Assembly (NCBI GenBank): GCA_963814955.1
Contig: CAWFEX010000015.1
Location: forward strand, 703,767-767,766
DNA from: DATCJA01 sp963814955
GTDB lineage: Bacteria > Acidobacteriota > Vicinamibacteria > Vicinamibacterales > UBA2999
DNA: 64,000 nt
Reading direction: 5' to 3'
Below the pieces are notes generated by a model that had not been told where the DNA came from, searched no databases, and was given only the letters and a program-made list of their open reading frames with translations. Each line of letters begins with the position of its first letter. The stretch's first letter is position 1. This document shows, piece by piece, positions 17,918-26,378 of this stretch. Made by a program: the position numbers and the translations under genes.

Positions 17918-19123
17918 TTACTCTTCACGCGGTGCGGCGTCCCTGTCCAGCCACCAGACGACCGGCCCCTGCGTCGCGCCGACGCCAGCCGCCGGGTATG
18001 CGGTGGGGTCGGCGCTTCCGGAAAGCACATGGCGGAGCGCATCGGTCTTGTCTGAACCCGCCACGAGGAAGTGAGCGTGCGCGGATCGAGCCAGGGCCGG
18101 CAACGTCAGCGTGAGGCGCAGCGGCGGCTCGGCGGGCACGGTCACCGCAACGACCCAGCGTTGCTGTTCCTGCAGCGCCGGCGCACCCGGAAACAGCGAC
18201 GCTGTATGTCCTTCCAGGCCCATTCCAAGGAGCACAAGATCAAGCCGCGGGTCTTCGCCCGCCCAGTAACGCTCCAGCGTTGCCTCGTAATCGCGTGCGG
18301 CAGCATCGGGATTGGCGAAGTGAGTCGGCATCGGATGAACGTTGGAGGCGGGACACGGCACCTGATCCAGCAGCGTGTACTTCGCCATGCGGTAGTTACT
18401 CTGCGGGCTTTCGTGGGGTACGTAGCGTTCGTCGGACCAGAACACGTGGACGTGCGGCCACGCAACCGCATCCCGGAAGGTCGAGGCCAGCACCTGGTGG
18501 AACCTCACCGGCGTGGCGCCGCCCGATAGGACTAGAGAGCACCGGCCGGTCCGCTGGATCGCGTCGCTGATGATGCCGACCGCGCTCTCGGCCGCACGGC
18601 GGCTCAACGCCTCGAGGTCGTCAACGACTCGGACATCAGGCTTTTGGCGCAGCTCGGACAGAATGCGGCTCACGATCGCGTCGGGCGGCATCGACACATC
18701 GGCGACGATTGCCTCGGACGGTTCTTCCAGCTCGCGGAATTGACTCGCCAGCAGATCGGAGCTCATGAAATGGTTCGTCCTCCGGTCCAGCCGCGAACGA
18801 ATCAGGTGTGCATCGCCTTTCAGATACACCCAGGTGATCCGCATCCCGTGGCCAAGCACCTGGCGGTACATCTTCTTCAGTGCGGAGCAAGCGACCACCA
18901 GGCTGTCTCCACGACGGAACGCGTCGAGGAGACGCGCATGAATCGCCGCGAGCCAGGGCGCTCGATCGGCGTCGGTCAGCGGCCTCCCCTCCTCCATCGC
19001 CTCGATGTTCGAATCCGGATGCAGCGAGTCGGCATCGAGAAACGTGCAGTGCAGCGCATCTGCCAGCATCGTGCCGATTGTGGTCTTTCCCGATCCTGCG
19101 ACGCCCATTACAACGACAATCAT
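17918..19123 (-). CDS. Gluconokinase-6-phosphogluconolactonase fusion
   Basis: The protein has 401 residues and two catalytic domains. Residues 1 to about 160 are a GntK-type gluconokinase with P-loop GVAGSGKTT, the DADSLHP segment and the ACSALKKMYR region. Residues about 165-401 are a 6-phosphogluconolactonase (DevB/Pgl type) with LVLSGGATP, HVFWSDERYVP and GMGLEGHTASLFPG. The usual GxDGHT aspartate is a glutamate here, a conservative change. Both domains feed 6-phosphogluconate to gnd, the next gene. I see no frameshift or stop between the domains, so the fusion looks genuine. Confidence 0.88.
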   Translation of the reverse strand: MIVVVMGVAGSGKTTIGTMLADALHCTFLDADSLHPDSNIEAMEEGRPLTDADRAPWLAAIHARLLDAFRRGDSLVVACSALKKMYRQVLGHGMRITWVYLKGDAHLIRSRLDRRTNHFMSSDLLASQFRELEEPSEAIVADVSMPPDAIVSRILSELRQKPDVRVVDDLEALSRRAAESAVGIISDAIQRTGRCSLVLSGGATPVRFHQVLASTFRDAVAWPHVHVFWSDERYVPHESPQSNYRMAKYTLLDQVPCPASNVHPMPTHFANPDAAARDYEATLERYWAGEDPRLDLVLLGMGLEGHTASLFPGAPALQEQQRWVVAVTVPAEPPLRLTLTLPALARSAHAHFLVAGSDKTDALRHVLSGSADPTAYPAAGVGATQGPVVWWLDRDAAPREE

Positions 19124-19263
19124 CAGGGTTCCTGTGATCGGTGGACACGCCCTCCGCTGCGCACGTCCTCAGGTATGGTGATGTGAACGGCTGTTGGGCT
19201 GGCTGGCGGGGCCCTGGACTCGATGATTATCCTACGTCCGTACGGACATGAAAGGAGCTTCCC

Positions 19264-19680
19264 ATGAGTTCGATCAAAGAGACGGCTCGGAAATTCTTTG
19301 ACGCGTGCGAAACCGGCCAGGGGTGGCTGGGATGCCAGCAGCATTGCCACTCTGGTGCGACGTTTTCGGCACAAGCCGACGCTCTTGGAGATGTCCGCAC
19401 CTTGCAGGCGTACACCGATTGGATGAAAGGGCTGTTCGGACCCGTTCCCGATGGCCGATATGAACTCCGGAGTTTCGCGGTAGACGACGAACGCAACAAC
19501 GTCACCGCGTACGGCGTGTTCCGCGGCACCCATACGGGTGAGGGTGGACCAGTGCCACCCACCAGAAAGCGAGTCGAAGCCGACTACGTCTATGTGATGC
19601 AGTTCGACGGAGACAAGATTCGCCACATGACCAAAATCTGGAACGACAGCGTCAGCCTCAAGCAGCTTGGGTGGATGTGA
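19264..19680 (+). CDS. SnoaL/NTF2-like domain protein
   Basis: The protein has 138 residues and the plan of a SnoaL-like polyketide cyclase/ester cyclase fold: an N-terminal helix (SIKETARKFFDACETGQGW), a TFSAQ strand, and C-terminal strands around KRVEADYVYVMQFDGDKIRH. It is cytoplasmic. A GAAAGGAG site precedes the ATG. A degenerate copy of its last 28 residues is found at 29256-29342. Function beyond the fold is not clear; many such proteins are small-molecule isomerases or hydrolases. Confidence 0.75.
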   Translation: MSSIKETARKFFDACETGQGWLGCQQHCHSGATFSAQADALGDVRTLQAYTDWMKGLFGPVPDGRYELRSFAVDDERNNVTAYGVFRGTHTGEGGPVPPTRKRVEADYVYVMQFDGDKIRHMTKIWNDSVSLKQLGWM

Positions 19681-19737
19681 TTCGGGAAGTGCTGCCAAGG
19701 GTGTTCCAAGGGGCAGCACGTCAGCACTGAAAAAGCC

Positions 19738-21297
19738 ATGTACGTCGACAGCCGAAGACTCGATACGAAGAGGGCGATCGATACCGACGTGTGCGTGATC
19801 GGCGCCGGCGCCGCCGGCATCACGCTCGCGCTCGAGCTCGCGGGACAGCGGTTCCGTGTGTGCTTACTCGAGAGCGGCGGCCTCACCGGCGATCGGGCGA
19901 CCGAGGAACTGAACGGTGCCATCAATGTCGGGCGGCCGTACGCCGTGGCGGCGACGAGGCTGCGTTACTTCGGCGGCGCGACGAACCATTGGGGCGGTCA
20001 TTGTGCGCCGATCCGGGCGCTGAATTTCGAGAGCCGCCCGTGGATTGGTGACGCCGCCTGGCCCTTCACGCGCGCTGATCTCGATCCGTTCTACGCGCGT
20101 GCACATCGCGTGCTGCAGCTGGGGGACTACGATTACGGGCTCGACACCGTCACGCGGACGATGAAGCTCTCGCTCTTTCCCTTCGACGCCACTCGCGTCG
20201 AGAGCGTCGTCTCCCGCTACAATCCGCTTCGGCTCGGTGAGCAATATCGACGCGCGGTCGACGAGGCTGGAAACCTCGTCACCTACCTCTATGCGAACGT
20301 CACGTCGATTAACCGGCATCCCACGTCCAACTACGTGACCGACGTCTCGGTTGCAACGCTCAGCGGCCGTTCGTTCAGCGTCCGGGCCAGGTATTTCGTT
20401 CTCGCGGCCGGCGGCATCGAGAACGCGCGCCTGCTGCTCCTGTCGAACCGCCACGAGGCCGCCGGCCTCGGGAACGGCAACGATCTGGTCGGCCGCCATT
20501 TCATGGAGCACATCTGGTACGTGAGCGGCCTCATTCTGGCCGCGAACCCGGACGTGAAATTGCCCGCGTACGTCCAAATCAATCCCGTCCAGCAGCAGCT
20601 CGGCGTCCGGTGCCACATCGCTCTGCCCGAAGCGGTCATCCGTCAGCAGCAGATTCCGGATTTCCGTGCCGAGATACTCGCGCGGCAGAGCGACGCCTTC
20701 TACGACTCGGTCCAATCCGCCCGCGCGATCCGCGACGAGCTCCAGAAATTCGACTTCTCCGATCGCCTCCTCACTCATTTGGCCAACATCATCAGAAACC
20801 CCGGGCCTGTGTTGGGCCGCGCGTTGGCCGATGGCCCGCCGATGCTCTATGCGCTTGCCAACTATGTGGAACAAGTGCCAAACCGCGTCAGCCGCATCGC
20901 CTTGTCGACCGAGCGCGACGCGCTCGGTCTAAACCGTGCGACGGTCGACTGGCGCCTGTCGCCGCGCGACCGCCTGGGGATCGTCAAGGCCCACCAGCTG
21001 ATCGCCGCCGAAGTCGGCCGGTCCGGGTTCGGCCGGATGCGGATCCAGATCCCGGAACACGAGGACCTGCTGCTCGATCGCGCTACGGGCGGCGCTCACC
21101 ATATGGGCACGACGCGCATGCATCAGAATCCGCGGCTGGGCGTCGTCGATGCCAATTGTCAGATGCATGGCCTGCCCAATCTGTTCGTCGCGGGATCGTC
21201 GGTGTTTCCGAGTTGCGGCTACGCGAATCCGACACTCACAATCGTGGCACTCGCGATACGCATCGCGGATCGGTTGAAGCAGATGATGAAAGCCTGA
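19738..21297 (+). CDS. GMC family FAD oxidoreductase
   Basis: The protein has 519 residues. The FAD-binding start is VCVIGAGAAGITLALELAGQ, and the C-terminal GMC_oxred_C signature is AGSSVFPSCGYANPTLTIVA with the conserved asparagine. The HHMGTTRMHQNP segment contains active-site histidines. Such enzymes oxidise sugars, alcohols or sterol-like compounds. The small Tat-type gene that follows 8 bases later looks like its partner subunit, as in gluconate/fructose dehydrogenase-type complexes. It heads the compact cluster running to 27.2 kb. Confidence 0.85.
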   Translation: MYVDSRRLDTKRAIDTDVCVIGAGAAGITLALELAGQRFRVCLLESGGLTGDRATEELNGAINVGRPYAVAATRLRYFGGATNHWGGHCAPIRALNFESRPWIGDAAWPFTRADLDPFYARAHRVLQLGDYDYGLDTVTRTMKLSLFPFDATRVESVVSRYNPLRLGEQYRRAVDEAGNLVTYLYANVTSINRHPTSNYVTDVSVATLSGRSFSVRARYFVLAAGGIENARLLLLSNRHEAAGLGNGNDLVGRHFMEHIWYVSGLILAANPDVKLPAYVQINPVQQQLGVRCHIALPEAVIRQQQIPDFRAEILARQSDAFYDSVQSARAIRDELQKFDFSDRLLTHLANIIRNPGPVLGRALADGPPMLYALANYVEQVPNRVSRIALSTERDALGLNRATVDWRLSPRDRLGIVKAHQLIAAEVGRSGFGRMRIQIPEHEDLLLDRATGGAHHMGTTRMHQNPRLGVVDANCQMHGLPNLFVAGSSVFPSCGYANPTLTIVALAIRIADRLKQMMKA

Positions 21298-21305
21298 GAG
21301 ACGAC

Positions 21306-21716
21306 ATGACCATCCCAATCAGCCGGCGGACATTTCTCGAGTTGCTGCCATCCATTCTCGCGATCGCTCCGACGCTGCCGGAGTTCGGTATACGCGTTCC
21401 AGTTGACACAGCTATCGCCGGCGATCGTTTCCGCCTGAGGGACGTGTTCGGGCATCAGCGGCAGTCGGCCCTCGTCATCGGCCGCCACTATCTCGACCAG
21501 TGTCCTGCCGAGGCTGACTGCGACGCGCTGGTGGACGTGCTGCTCGGGGAAGCCGGATCCGAACAGCACCGCGAGCCACCTGAAGCCGGCGATCTTCTGG
21601 CGTTCTTCCGCGAGCGCTTCGCGGAGGACTTCGGCCGGGGCAATACGGTGATGATCGGGGGGTGGGTGCTGTCGAGAACGGAAGCACGCCTCTGCGCGCT
21701 TGCGGTCCTGTCCTGA
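21306..21716 (+). CDS. Small Tat-signal protein, probable GMC dehydrogenase subunit
   Basis: The product is 136 residues from the ATG at 21306. The start SRRTFLELLPSILAIAPT is a twin-arginine signal. The C-terminus GGWVLSRTEARLCALAVLS resembles the ends of small subunits paired with GMC oxidoreductases. It is 8 bases downstream of the GMC gene. The presumed role is to export and anchor or assemble the flavin subunit by hitch-hiking through the Tat pathway. This is inference from position. Confidence 0.6.
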   Translation: MTIPISRRTFLELLPSILAIAPTLPEFGIRVPVDTAIAGDRFRLRDVFGHQRQSALVIGRHYLDQCPAEADCDALVDVLLGEAGSEQHREPPEAGDLLAFFRERFAEDFGRGNTVMIGGWVLSRTEARLCALAVLS

Positions 21717-21793
21717 CCTCTGGGCGCCATTCTCGTCGGGTCGATCGATCGGCGTGAGAATTAGCCCGTCTGCTCGAAAGCCTTGAGAATCGC

Positions 21794-22492
21794 ATGACGC
21801 TCCCCAAACAGTCTCTGCGATTGACGGTCAGCGGCCGCGGCAGGCGGCACAACCTGCGCGTCGGCGTGCGCCAGGCCGTGATCGCCGGCTGGACGAGCCG
21901 CGATGCCGTCGCCGTGGAGCAGCACATCCGTGAACTGGAGGAACTCGGGGTCGCGCGGCCCCTTTCCATTCCGGCCTTCTATCGCGTATCGACAAACCGC
22001 CTGACCACTGATCCCGTCATCGAAGTGAGCGGCGATCGCTCGAGCGGAGAGGTCGAGTTCGTGCTCGTGCAGTGCGGAGGACATCTGTATGTCGGTGTCG
22101 GCTCCGACCATACGGACCGCAGCGTGGAGACGTACAGCGTCGAGGTCGCCAAGCAGATGTGCGACAAACCGCTTGCGAAGGAGGTGTGGCCCTTCGCTGA
22201 CGTCGACGCACATTGGGATGCGCTGATCCTGCGCTCGTGGGCCGGTGTCGGACCACACTGCGTGCTGTATCAGGAGGGGCCGGTGTCGACAATGCGCACT
22301 CCAGGGGACCTCATTCAGCGGTTCACCGGCGCCGCTGCGCTGCCGGATGGCACGGTCATGTTCTGCGGAACGCTGGCTGCCCACGGCGGCATCAGACCGG
22401 CGCAGCGATTCGAGCTCGAGATCGAAGATCCGGTGCGGGGGCAGCGGATCCGCCACGCCTACGACGTCGTCTCGCTGCCGGCCTCGGCGTGA
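21794..22492 (+). CDS. DUF2848 family protein
   Basis: The protein has 232 residues, with no signal peptide. The LEELGVARPLSIPAFYRVS segment, the glycine-histidine stretch VGSDHTDRSVETYSV and CDKPLAKEVWPFADV match the DUF2848 family. DUF2848 genes often sit with amidase, transporter or catabolic genes. Biochemical function unknown. It lies in the catabolic-looking cluster, 77 bases after the Tat-type subunit gene. Confidence 0.75.
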   Translation: MTLPKQSLRLTVSGRGRRHNLRVGVRQAVIAGWTSRDAVAVEQHIRELEELGVARPLSIPAFYRVSTNRLTTDPVIEVSGDRSSGEVEFVLVQCGGHLYVGVGSDHTDRSVETYSVEVAKQMCDKPLAKEVWPFADVDAHWDALILRSWAGVGPHCVLYQEGPVSTMRTPGDLIQRFTGAAALPDGTVMFCGTLAAHGGIRPAQRFELEIEDPVRGQRIRHAYDVVSLPASA

Positions 22493-22514
22493 CGCAGCGG
22501 CCAATGCGTGGCCG

Positions 22515-22916
22515 ATGTCCGCCTACAATGTGCCGATGCACAAGCCCCATCTCGAGTTCCAGCGGCTGGATCTGACTGCCGGCTGGTCGACGCCGGACGG
22601 GTATCCGGCCGGCATCCAGCAGAAGATCCTCGCCACCGATCTCGACGAACGGGGTAAGACGGGGAGCCGGACGCGGCTCCTCCGTTTCGATCCTGGCGTG
22701 CACACCTCCGCGCCGTTCGTTCACGATCACTGGGAGGAGGTGTACCTGCTCTCAGGCGATTTGATCGTCGGCAGCGATGCGGCCGGCAAGGGCGGCGAGG
22801 TCTTCGTCGGACCCACGTACGCGTGCCGCCCACCTGGTGTCGTCCACGGACCTTTCAGATCGGAGCGAGGCTGCCTCCTGTTCGAAGTGCACTATTACGA
22901 TGACGCGGGGACATAG
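22515..22916 (+). CDS. Cupin domain protein
   Basis: The product is about 133 residues from ATG 22515 (a second ATG at 22536 is equally possible). The segment HTSAPFVHDHWEEVYLLSGD carries the first cupin motif (H-x-H, E), and the second follows in CRPPGVVHGPFRSERGCLLF. It is a small metal-binding barrel, perhaps a dioxygenase or isomerase. Its end overlaps the start of the FAD monooxygenase gene (22900), so the two are co-translated. Confidence 0.8.
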   Translation: MSAYNVPMHKPHLEFQRLDLTAGWSTPDGYPAGIQQKILATDLDERGKTGSRTRLLRFDPGVHTSAPFVHDHWEEVYLLSGDLIVGSDAAGKGGEVFVGPTYACRPPGVVHGPFRSERGCLLFEVHYYDDAGT

Positions 22917-24177
22917 CGGGGCGCCTCTCATCCTGATTGCCGGGGGCGGACCGGTGGGGCTTTTCTGCGCTCTGCTGTTGGGCCGTCGGGGATTGCCCGT
23001 GCGCCTGTTCGAGGCGTGCGCCGCGCCGCAGGCAGACCCGCGTGCCGCGACCACTCATCCAGCGACGCTCGAGGTACTGGGGGAGGCCGGCCTCGTCCAG
23101 GAAATGGCCCGCCTCGGCCTGGTCGCGCCGATCGTGCAGTTCTGGGATCGGCCGACTCGCTCGCTCGTGGCCGCGTTCGATCACGCGATCTTGCAGGAGG
23201 ACACGCGCTATCCCTTCGTGGTGCAGTGCGAGCAGTTCAAGACCGCCACGATCATATTGAAACAGCTCGACCAGCTTCCCAACGTCGAGATTCTCTTCAA
23301 CCGTCAGGTCATCGGCGTGACCCAGAGCGACACGCGAGTGAGGGTCGACGTCCGCGGCGCCGGCGGCGTCACGACGCACGAGGGTCTCTATGTCATCGGC
23401 GCCGACGGCGCCCGCAGCACGGTGCGGAAGCAGACGGGCATTTCCTTCGACGGCTTTACGTGGCCGGAGCGGTTCCTCGTGCTCACGACCACGTTCGACT
23501 TCGAGGCGGCGATCGGCTGTTGCCCGCGGTCCTACTTCGCGGATCCGGAGGAATGGTGCAACTGCTTCAAGGTGTCAGCCAACGGGCCGCCCGGGCTCTG
23601 GCGGCTCGTGTTTCCCACCAATCCCGCATCTTCGGATGAGGAGCTCGTGAGCGACGCCGCCGTACAGGCACGGCTGCAGAACTTTTTCCCGTTGTCCACA
23701 CCGTACAACATCGTCCACCGGAACCTCTACGTAACGCACCAGCGTGTGGCCGGCACCTTCCGCATGGGACGCGTCGTCCTCGCGGGCGACGCCGCCCATG
23801 TCAACAATCCGATCGGCGGAATGGGCTTGAACGGTGGCCTGCAGGATGCGGCCGCGCTCTCGAACGCGCTCGCGGCGATTGTGGCCGGCGAAGCACCAGA
23901 CCGCCAGCTCGATCTTTACGACAGGCAGCGCCGCACAGTGGCCGTCGAATTCGTGCAGCATCAAAGCATCGAGAACAAGAAGCGGCTGGAAGCCCGCGAT
24001 CCGGCGATCCGCGCCCGCCATCTGGCGGAGCTGCGCGACACCGCATCCGATTCCGTGCGCGCGCGTCAATTCCTGCTGCGGACGTCGATGATCGCCAGTC
24101 AGCGCCGCGCGGCGGCCGTCAGCCTCGAGGACGCGCGTGCTGACACGCGCGCGCCGGCAGGTGGGCCGGTGACGTGA
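22900..24177 (+). CDS. FAD-dependent monooxygenase (3-HPP hydroxylase-like)
   Basis: The product is about 425 residues from the ATG at 22900. Motifs are LILIAGGGPVGLFCALLLG, GADGARSTVRKQTG and VVLAGDAAHVNNPIGGMGLNG, the FAD-binding_3 hydroxylase set. It lacks the C-terminal thioredoxin-like domain of the enzyme at 5692. The likely reaction is NAD(P)H-dependent hydroxylation of an aromatic ring. It overlaps the cupin gene upstream and, by GTGA, the solute-binding-like gene downstream (24174-24177). Confidence 0.85.
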   Translation: MTRGHSGAPLILIAGGGPVGLFCALLLGRRGLPVRLFEACAAPQADPRAATTHPATLEVLGEAGLVQEMARLGLVAPIVQFWDRPTRSLVAAFDHAILQEDTRYPFVVQCEQFKTATIILKQLDQLPNVEILFNRQVIGVTQSDTRVRVDVRGAGGVTTHEGLYVIGADGARSTVRKQTGISFDGFTWPERFLVLTTTFDFEAAIGCCPRSYFADPEEWCNCFKVSANGPPGLWRLVFPTNPASSDEELVSDAAVQARLQNFFPLSTPYNIVHRNLYVTHQRVAGTFRMGRVVLAGDAAHVNNPIGGMGLNGGLQDAAALSNALAAIVAGEAPDRQLDLYDRQRRTVAVEFVQHQSIENKKRLEARDPAIRARHLAELRDTASDSVRARQFLLRTSMIASQRRAAAVSLEDARADTRAPAGGPVT

Positions 24178-25112
24178 AGCTCGCGGTTCCCGATCTCATC
24201 TCGAATTCCTATTTTCCGGCAGTCGCTGCGGTGGAGCTCGGCTTGTTCGCGCGCGAAGGACTCGATGTCGCGATCGAGCTGATATTCCCGGTCGACCAGG
24301 CGTACGCCGCGCTCGCACGCGGAGAAATCGACTTCGTCGGCGGCTCGGCCCATTCCGCGCTGGCGGCCTTTCCCGCATGGAACGGCGTCAAGCTCCTCTG
24401 CGCGCAGGCACAGGGCATGTACTGGTTCCTCGTCATGCACGCCGACCTGCACGCGACACGTGGTGACGCCGGCGTGGTCCGGGGACGCCGAATCGGCGCA
24501 GCGCCCTGGGTGGACCTGGGCTTGCGCGGTCTCCTGAAGGCCTCCGGGATCGATCCCGTGCGCGACGATGTGCGCATCGCCCCCGTGCCGGGGACGGCGG
24601 GCCGGGGCGTGAATTTCGGTGTGACGGCCGCCAAGGCCCTCGAGGAGCGGCAGATCGACGGCTTCTGGGCCAACGGAATGGCCGCCGAGCTCGCCGTCCG
24701 CCGCGGCGTGGGTACGGTGGTGTTCGACGTGCGGCGCGGCGACGGTCCCGACGCCTGTTTCCACTTCACGCTGGCCTCGCTCGCGGCAACCGATCGGCTG
24801 ATCGCACGTTCGCCGGACACCGCCGCGGCGGCGGTCCGCGCCATCGTCAACACTCACGCCGCCCTCAAGGCCGACCCGGGGCGCGCCATTTACGCGGTGC
24901 GGAAACTGTTTCCGCCCGCGGAGACAGAACTGATTGCGGAGCTCATTCGGCGCGATCTGCCGTTCTACTCTGCGTCGATCTCGCCCGAGAGCGTCACCGG
25001 CATGACCCGCTTTTCCCGCGCGTGCGGCATTCTGACCTCCGATCCTGACTACGACCACGTCGTGGCCACACAATTTCGTCCGCTGTGGGACAGCGTGGCC
25101 CTTCCGTCGTGA
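24174..25112 (+). CDS. NMT1/ThiY-like substrate-binding protein without signal peptide
   Basis: The protein has 312 residues with a GTG start. MKLAVPDLISNSYFPAVAAV, then ELGLFAREGLDVAIELI and ARGEIDFVGGSAHSALAA are the NMT1/SsuA-like periplasmic-binding fold. There is no signal peptide or lipobox, and no ABC permease or ATPase is nearby. It may be a cytosolic binding protein or an enzyme of the 4,5-dihydroxyphthalate decarboxylase-like type. Overlaps on both sides (24174-24177 and 25109-25112) show strict co-translation with the monooxygenase and MFS genes. Confidence 0.75.
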   Translation: MKLAVPDLISNSYFPAVAAVELGLFAREGLDVAIELIFPVDQAYAALARGEIDFVGGSAHSALAAFPAWNGVKLLCAQAQGMYWFLVMHADLHATRGDAGVVRGRRIGAAPWVDLGLRGLLKASGIDPVRDDVRIAPVPGTAGRGVNFGVTAAKALEERQIDGFWANGMAAELAVRRGVGTVVFDVRRGDGPDACFHFTLASLAATDRLIARSPDTAAAAVRAIVNTHAALKADPGRAIYAVRKLFPPAETELIAELIRRDLPFYSASISPESVTGMTRFSRACGILTSDPDYDHVVATQFRPLWDSVALPS

Positions 25113-26374
25113 ACACCACGTCGGCCCTTTACCGGTGGAACATTCTGCTGCTGCTGGCGAGCTGCCAGGCGATTGCCTATATCGACCGCGTCAATTTCGC
25201 CGTCGTGGGACCGCATCTGATCACGGACTACGGCTACACGGCCGCTCAGGTCGGCGTGCTGCTCTCGATCTTCAACTGGGCGTTCACGCTGTCGCTGCTC
25301 GCAGCGGGGCCCCTCGCCGACCGGATTCGCCCACGCCGCTCCCTTCCAATTGGCGTAGGAGCATGGTCGTTCGCGACGGCCGCTTGCAGCCTCACCACGT
25401 CATTCACGCCTCTTCTTGGGTTTCGCGCCCTCGTCGGCGTCGGCGAATCGCTGATGATTCCATCGGGCTCGCGTGTGATTCGCGACACCTTCGACCCGAA
25501 GCATCGCGCCCTGGCGGTCGGAACCTTCTTTGCCGGCAACAAGATCGGACTGACGCTCGGCATTCCGCTCGCCTCGATCGTTCTGGTGCACTGGGGATGG
25601 GAATGGGTCTTCTACACCACAGGAGCCCTCGGCTTCCTGTGGATGGCCTGGTGGCTCGCGGTCTATCGCGCGCCGCCAGCAGACGCCGGGCCGCGCGTGT
25701 TTCCCGAGGGCGGCCACGCCGGGATCCGGTGGGCGACGCTGCTGAAGTACCGGACGACGTGGGGCGTCATGCTGGGGCAGGCTGGGTATCTCTACATCTA
25801 CTATGTTTTTGCCACGTGGCTCCCCGGCTATCTCGTCCTCCAGCGCGGCATGTCGACGCTGACGACCGGTGTCGTCGGGATGCTGCCGTTCCTGATTGGA
25901 ACGCTCTGCGTGCTGCTGGGAGGCTGGGCGGGCGACCGGCTGATCGCTGCGGGACGACGCGTAACGGCCGTCCGGAAGGGATTCGCCGTCGGCGGGCTGC
26001 TGGGCGCGACCGTCTCTACGATCGCCGGTGCGTACACGCCGGACACGCTCCTGGCGGTGACGTTCTTGACGTGTTCGGTCGCGAGCGTCAGCTTCTCCAC
26101 GGCGGCCGTGAACTCGATGCCGATCGACGTGGCGCCGCCCCATGTCGTCTCATCGCTGGTGTCGTTGCAGAACTTCGGCGGAAACGTCGGCGGGTCGTTT
26201 GCGCCGCTGGTCACCAGTATGTTGATTTCCGCGGCGGGAGACTTCACCGTTCCGTTACTCGTGGCGGCGGGCGTCGCGCTGGTCTTCGGATGCGGCTCCT
26301 ACGGTCTGCTGGTCGGCAATCTCGATCGGGAGCTGGGCAGCGCCCCGTCCAGGATCGCCGGCGCTCCTGTCTGA
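25109..26374 (+). CDS. MFS transporter, anion:cation symporter type
   Basis: The product is about 421 residues from the GTG at 25109, chosen because it overlaps the TGA of the previous gene. Twelve hydrophobic segments are visible. AYIDRVNFAVVGPHLITDYG in the first helix is the signature of the ACS (anion:cation symporter) family, which takes up organic acids such as phthalate, tartrate and hexuronates. Its position implies uptake of the substrate of the local oxygenase genes. Confidence 0.85.
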   Translation: MNTTSALYRWNILLLLASCQAIAYIDRVNFAVVGPHLITDYGYTAAQVGVLLSIFNWAFTLSLLAAGPLADRIRPRRSLPIGVGAWSFATAACSLTTSFTPLLGFRALVGVGESLMIPSGSRVIRDTFDPKHRALAVGTFFAGNKIGLTLGIPLASIVLVHWGWEWVFYTTGALGFLWMAWWLAVYRAPPADAGPRVFPEGGHAGIRWATLLKYRTTWGVMLGQAGYLYIYYVFATWLPGYLVLQRGMSTLTTGVVGMLPFLIGTLCVLLGGWAGDRLIAAGRRVTAVRKGFAVGGLLGATVSTIAGAYTPDTLLAVTFLTCSVASVSFSTAAVNSMPIDVAPPHVVSSLVSLQNFGGNVGGSFAPLVTSMLISAAGDFTVPLLVAAGVALVFGCGSYGLLVGNLDRELGSAPSRIAGAPV

Positions 26375-26378
26375 CCGC

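Noticed and set aside
19864..20874. Minus-strand open frame of 336 codons
   Set aside because: Antisense of the GMC oxidoreductase, which has clear motifs on the plus strand.
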